The position numbers were made by a program, and so were the translations under genes. The notes below the pieces were generated by a model. It saw nothing but the letters and a program-made list of their open reading frames with translations, was not told where the DNA came from and made no database searches. Below are positions 60,875 through 64,000 of a stretch of 64,000 nt of DNA, piece by piece. The stretch is from Gordonia mangrovi (GTDB taxonomy: Bacteria; Actinomycetota; Actinomycetes; Mycobacteriales; Mycobacteriaceae): contig NZ_CP102850.1 of assembly GCF_024734075.1 (NCBI RefSeq), forward strand, positions 5,146,001 through 5,210,000. The letters run 5' to 3'. Each line of letters begins with the position of its first letter. Position 1 is the first letter of the stretch.

Positions 60875-61537
60875 TCACCGTGTTGGTCGGCGGTTGCGCA
60901 GCGCCGAGGGTTCGTCGGGCCACGGCGCGGTCACCTGCCGCAGGGTGGTGCCGCGCGCATCGGCAGCCGCGACCGCGAGAATGCCGGCCGCACTGGTCGC
61001 GTTGACGATCTCGCCGCTCAGGACGCGGTTCACCGCGTCCTCGAGCGCGACCCATTCCACGGCCATGTCGGCTTCCTCGTCGTGGCGCTCGGCGGAATCG
61101 AGTACATGCAATCCCTCCGCGAGGTACAGCCGCAGTGCCTCGTCGGTGAATCCCGGGGACAGCGCCAGATCGACCAGCACCTGCCAGCGATCGGCGGCCA
61201 GGTCGACTTCCTCGGCGAGTTCGCGCCGGGCCGCCTGCAGCGGCTTCTCGTCGGGTCCGGCGTCGAGCAGGCCGGCCGGCAACTCCAGCAGTCGTCGGCC
61301 GAGCGGATGCCGGTATTGGTGCACCATCGCGATGCGGCCCTGCTCGTCGCGGGCGACCACCGCGACCGCACCGTAGTGCTCGACCACCTCACGCTCGGCG
61401 ATCCGCCCGCCCGGCATCTCCACATCGTCGACGCGCAGCGTCACGATCGCGCCGTCGTAGACGGTGCGGGTGTCCCGTACGACGAAGTCGTGGCCGCCGG
61501 CGTTGTCACCGCCGTCGGCCGGGGCCGGGCCGTTCAA
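60875..61537 (-). CDS. NUDIX hydrolase, ADP-ribose pyrophosphatase type
   Basis: A 220-residue NUDIX protein. The Nudix box runs from GLLDAGPDEKPLQAA to RRELAEEVDL, matching G-x5-E-x7-REUxEExGU. LELPAG just before it and SPGFTDEALRLYLAEGL after it are typical of ADP-ribose/ADP-sugar pyrophosphatases (Rv1700 type). The TTG start overlaps the pyrG stop (TTGA), indicating coupling. Confidence 0.92.
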   Translation of the reverse strand: MNGPAPADGGDNAGGHDFVVRDTRTVYDGAIVTLRVDDVEMPGGRIAEREVVEHYGAVAVVARDEQGRIAMVHQYRHPLGRRLLELPAGLLDAGPDEKPLQAARRELAEEVDLAADRWQVLVDLALSPGFTDEALRLYLAEGLHVLDSAERHDEEADMAVEWVALEDAVNRVLSGEIVNATSAAGILAVAAADARGTTLRQVTAPWPDEPSALRNRRPTR

Positions 61538-63321
61538 GCGCTGGGTTCCCGGTCGCCGATCCCGTCCGTGCCGGCGAGATCGGTGTCCGACGCCTCGGCC
61601 GCCGCGGAGTCGTCGTCCGGTGATTCCCCGTCGTAGTCACCGAGATCGACGGGTAGACGCTCCTCGGCCTTGTACTTCAGCGCCGCCTCGATGAAGGAGC
61701 GGAACAGCGGGTGGGGTCGGGTGGGTCGGCTCTTGAGTTCCGGATGGGCCTGGGTGGCCACCAGGAACGGGTGCACCGACCTCGGGTACTCGACGAATTC
61801 GACGAGATGACCATCCGGCGACGTGCCGGAGAACACCAGACCCGACGCGGCGATCTTGTCGCGGTAGGCGTTGTTGACCTCGTAGCGATGGCGATGGCGT
61901 TCGGAGACCTCGGTGGTGCCGTAAGACCTGGCCACCACACTGCCCCGCTCGAGGTGTGCCGGATACGCGCCGAGACGCATGGTGCCACCGAGATCGGCCT
62001 CACCGGCGACCGCCTCGGTCTGGTCGGCCATCGTCGAGATCACCGGGTACGGCGTGTCCGGATCGAATTCGGCGGAGCTGGCACCGTCGAGTCCGGCGCT
62101 GCGCGCGGCCTCGATCACTACGCATTGCAGTCCCAGGCACAGGCCCAGCAACGGGATCTTGCGTTTGCGGGCATAGGCGATGGCGCCCACCTTGCCCTCG
62201 ATGCCGCGGATGCCGAAGCCGCCGGGGATCAGTACGGCGTGCGCATCGCCGAGCGCGGCCTGCGCACCTTCCGGGGTGGCGCAGTCGTCGGACGGCACCC
62301 ACTTGATCTCGGTCCGCGCCTTCCACGCGAACCCGCCGGCCCGGATTGCCTCGGTGACCGACAGGTAGGCGTCGGGCAGGTCGACGTACTTGCCGACCAG
62401 GGCCACTGTCACGGTCTCCCGCGGGTCGTGCACCCGGCGCAGCAACTCGCCCCATTCGGTCCAATCGACGTCGCGGAACGGCAGGCCCAGCTTGCGGACC
62501 ACGTATGCGTCGAGTTGTTCGCGGTGCAGCACCTTCGGGATGTCGTAGATCGACGGAGCGTCCGGGGTCGAGATCACGCCCTCGATATCCACGTCGCACA
62601 TCAGGGCGATCTTCTTCTTGAGGCCTTCCGGGACCTCCCGATCGCAGCGCAGGATCAGCGCATCGGGCTGGATACCGACGTTGCGCAGCGCGGCCACCGA
62701 GTGCTGGGTGGGCTTGGTCTTGAGTTCGCCCGACGGCGCGAGATACGGGACCAGCGAGACGTGCAGGAAGAACACGTTGTCGCGGCCGACGTCGTGGCGG
62801 ATCTGGCGGGCCGCCTCGATGAACGGCTGCGACTCGATGTCGCCCACGGTGCCACCGATCTCGGTGATCACCACGTCGGGTGCCTCGCCGTCGGCGCCGG
62901 GTTCCTGCATCGCGAGCACCCGGGACTTGAGTTCGTCGGTGATGTGCGGGATCACCTGGACGGTCTCACCGAGGTATTCACCTCGGCGCTCCTTGGCGAT
63001 GACGGTCGAATAGACCTGCCCGGTCGTGACATTCGCCGACTGGGAGAGATTGCGATCCAGGAAGCGTTCGTAGTGTCCGACGTCGAGGTCGGTCTCGGCG
63101 CCGTCTTCGGTGACGAAGACCTCGCCGTGCTGGAACGGGTTCATGGTGCCCGGATCCACGTTCAGATACGGGTCGAGTTTCTGCATCGTGACCCGGAGGC
63201 CGCGTGCGGTGAGCAGTTGTCCGAGACTCGATGCGGTCAGTCCCTTACCCAAGGACGACGCGACACCGCCGGTCACGAAGATGTGTTTGGTGCCATCGTG
63301 CATGTGGCGCAGTGGTCGCAA
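61534..63321 (-). CDS. pyrG: CTP synthase
   Basis: A 595-residue enzyme making CTP from UTP, ATP and glutamine. The synthetase domain has FVTGGVASSLGKGLTASSLG and QKLDPYLNVDPGTMNPFQHG. The glutaminase domain has the GGFGIRG oxyanion region, the nucleophile in PLLGLCLGLQCVVIEAA and the His/Glu pair in THPEL-type QAHPELKSRP. The acidic C-terminal tail is extended. The TTG start at 63321 was chosen because a GGGAG lies 7 bases upstream; the ATG at 63303 has no such site. Confidence 0.96.
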   Translation of the reverse strand: MRPLRHMHDGTKHIFVTGGVASSLGKGLTASSLGQLLTARGLRVTMQKLDPYLNVDPGTMNPFQHGEVFVTEDGAETDLDVGHYERFLDRNLSQSANVTTGQVYSTVIAKERRGEYLGETVQVIPHITDELKSRVLAMQEPGADGEAPDVVITEIGGTVGDIESQPFIEAARQIRHDVGRDNVFFLHVSLVPYLAPSGELKTKPTQHSVAALRNVGIQPDALILRCDREVPEGLKKKIALMCDVDIEGVISTPDAPSIYDIPKVLHREQLDAYVVRKLGLPFRDVDWTEWGELLRRVHDPRETVTVALVGKYVDLPDAYLSVTEAIRAGGFAWKARTEIKWVPSDDCATPEGAQAALGDAHAVLIPGGFGIRGIEGKVGAIAYARKRKIPLLGLCLGLQCVVIEAARSAGLDGASSAEFDPDTPYPVISTMADQTEAVAGEADLGGTMRLGAYPAHLERGSVVARSYGTTEVSERHRHRYEVNNAYRDKIAASGLVFSGTSPDGHLVEFVEYPRSVHPFLVATQAHPELKSRPTRPHPLFRSFIEAALKYKAEERLPVDLGDYDGESPDDDSAAAEASDTDLAGTDGIGDREPSA

Positions 63322-63431
63322 AATGCGTCTCCCGTCGGCCGATCCAGGCCAGAAAACCCTGATTACCTACGGGACTCCAGGGTAACACCTCACGAGCCGT
63401 TCGACCGCCACGACACCGGCCCGTCGCCGAC

Positions 63432-64000
63432 CTACTGTCCGGCGGCCGGGCCCGGTTCGGCCCCGACGGTGATCGCCTGGGCACCGGCTCCGGTGCCGTA
63501 GGCGGCGGTCTGTCCGCGCGCCTCCTGCGCCAACGCCAAGATCGTCGTGATCAACCCGGTCTGTTGCTCGACGTTGTCCACCGTCGAGACGGCGTTGCCC
63601 AACGCGGGATCGGAGCGCACGACCGCGATCGGCGATCCGCCTTCGGCCGATCCCGCACGGCCCACCAGCACGCCACCCTGTCCGCGCGCGGCCATGGCGG
63701 CTGCTGCGCGGGCCATCAGCTGCCCCTGTGCACCCGCGTCGTCGCCGAGCGCATCACCGGTGACCATCACGACGAGGTCGGCACCGGACACGGCGTTGTC
63801 TGCCGCCGCGATGAACCCGCCTTCACGCAGGGCCTGTAGTCCCAGCCGGATGTCGGCGGCGTCGGCGGCCGAACGTCCCTCGGGGTGCAGCAGCAGCGCA
63901 CCGAGGAGGTCACCGACGCGGCCACCGGAGTCGGTCAGTTCGGCACGCAAGGTGGTGCCGGCCGGGATCGTCTGGTCGACGATGGTGCGCAGTTGTTCCG
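63432..64000 (-). CDS. mctB: copper transporter MctB family protein (5' part missing)
   Basis: The last 189 codons of a protein whose start lies beyond the right edge; the upstream bases continue the frame (TIVDQTIPAGTTLRAELTD). It resembles MctB (Rv1698), an envelope protein limiting intracellular copper in mycobacteria. RVGDLLGALLLHPEG, ADLVVMVTGDAL and GGSPIAVVRSDPALGNAVST are characteristic blocks, and the position next to pyrG is the same as in M. tuberculosis. The N-terminal membrane helix is not visible. Confidence 0.85.
   Translation of the reverse strand, partial: EQLRTIVDQTIPAGTTLRAELTDSGGRVGDLLGALLLHPEGRSAADAADIRLGLQALREGGFIAAADNAVSGADLVVMVTGDALGDDAGAQGQLMARAAAAMAARGQGGVLVGRAGSAEGGSPIAVVRSDPALGNAVSTVDNVEQQTGLITTILALAQEARGQTAAYGTGAGAQAITVGAEPGPAAGQ

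Overview
The window is GC-rich chromosomal DNA (about two thirds G+C, strongly G/C-biased third codon positions, many GTG and TTG starts). It comes from a member of the Mycobacteriales, most likely a Gordonia-like or Rhodococcus-like genus. The evidence is gene content and order: the run thioesterase–blaI–M56 peptidase–gnd–guaB1–two CBS/DUF21 proteins–glcB–gcvP–resR-like–bifunctional nuclease–ftsR-like–garA–gcvH–pgsA–secA2 mirrors the Rv1847-to-Rv1821 region of Mycobacterium tuberculosis. The right end (der–cmk–rluB–scpB–scpA–parA–xerD–nudix–pyrG–mctB) mirrors Rv1713-to-Rv1698. The genus is an inference; no rRNA gene is present.

Layout. 1–1.35 kb: end of a CitE-like protein and a thioesterase (minus), facing a BlaI/M56 pair across an IdeR-like iron box. 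2–12 kb: plus-strand housekeeping genes (pentose phosphate pathway, GMP reductase, two CNNM/CorC-like membrane proteins, malate synthase G). 13–23 kb: minus-strand glycine cleavage genes (gcvP under a tandem glycine riboswitch, gcvH), GarA, two MerR regulators, a phosphatidyltransferase and SecA2, which carries a low-complexity AETSP repeat. 23–28 kb: META-domain protein, malate dehydrogenase, PPK2, a pyruvyltransferase-like protein, DUF503 and Mug glycosylase. 28–33 kb: a large SARP-ATPase regulator followed by a berberine-bridge-type oxidase. 33–40.6 kb: NAT, AroE-like, secreted DUF4185, Tex and a universal stress protein.

40.6–53.6 kb is the accessory, decaying part. It holds a DUF2892 protein under a perfect 32-bp CsoR/CstR-type palindrome and an ECF41 sigma factor whose sigma-4 DNA-binding region has been deleted. 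Divergent from it is a frameshifted alpha/beta hydrolase that still has a recognisable ECF41 promoter. A rhodanese lipoprotein operon follows, then a serine-recombinase homologue lacking the nucleophilic serine, with a small overlapping partner gene. Next come a PpsR–PpsA pair, a RES-type toxin–antitoxin pair, a methyltransferase remnant, a voltage-gated sodium channel and a secreted protein interrupted by an in-frame stop codon. A tRNA-Pro(GGG) closes the region.

53.8–64 kb is a tightly packed minus-strand operon-like array of cell-cycle and nucleotide genes. Several neighbours overlap by 4 bp, implying translational coupling.
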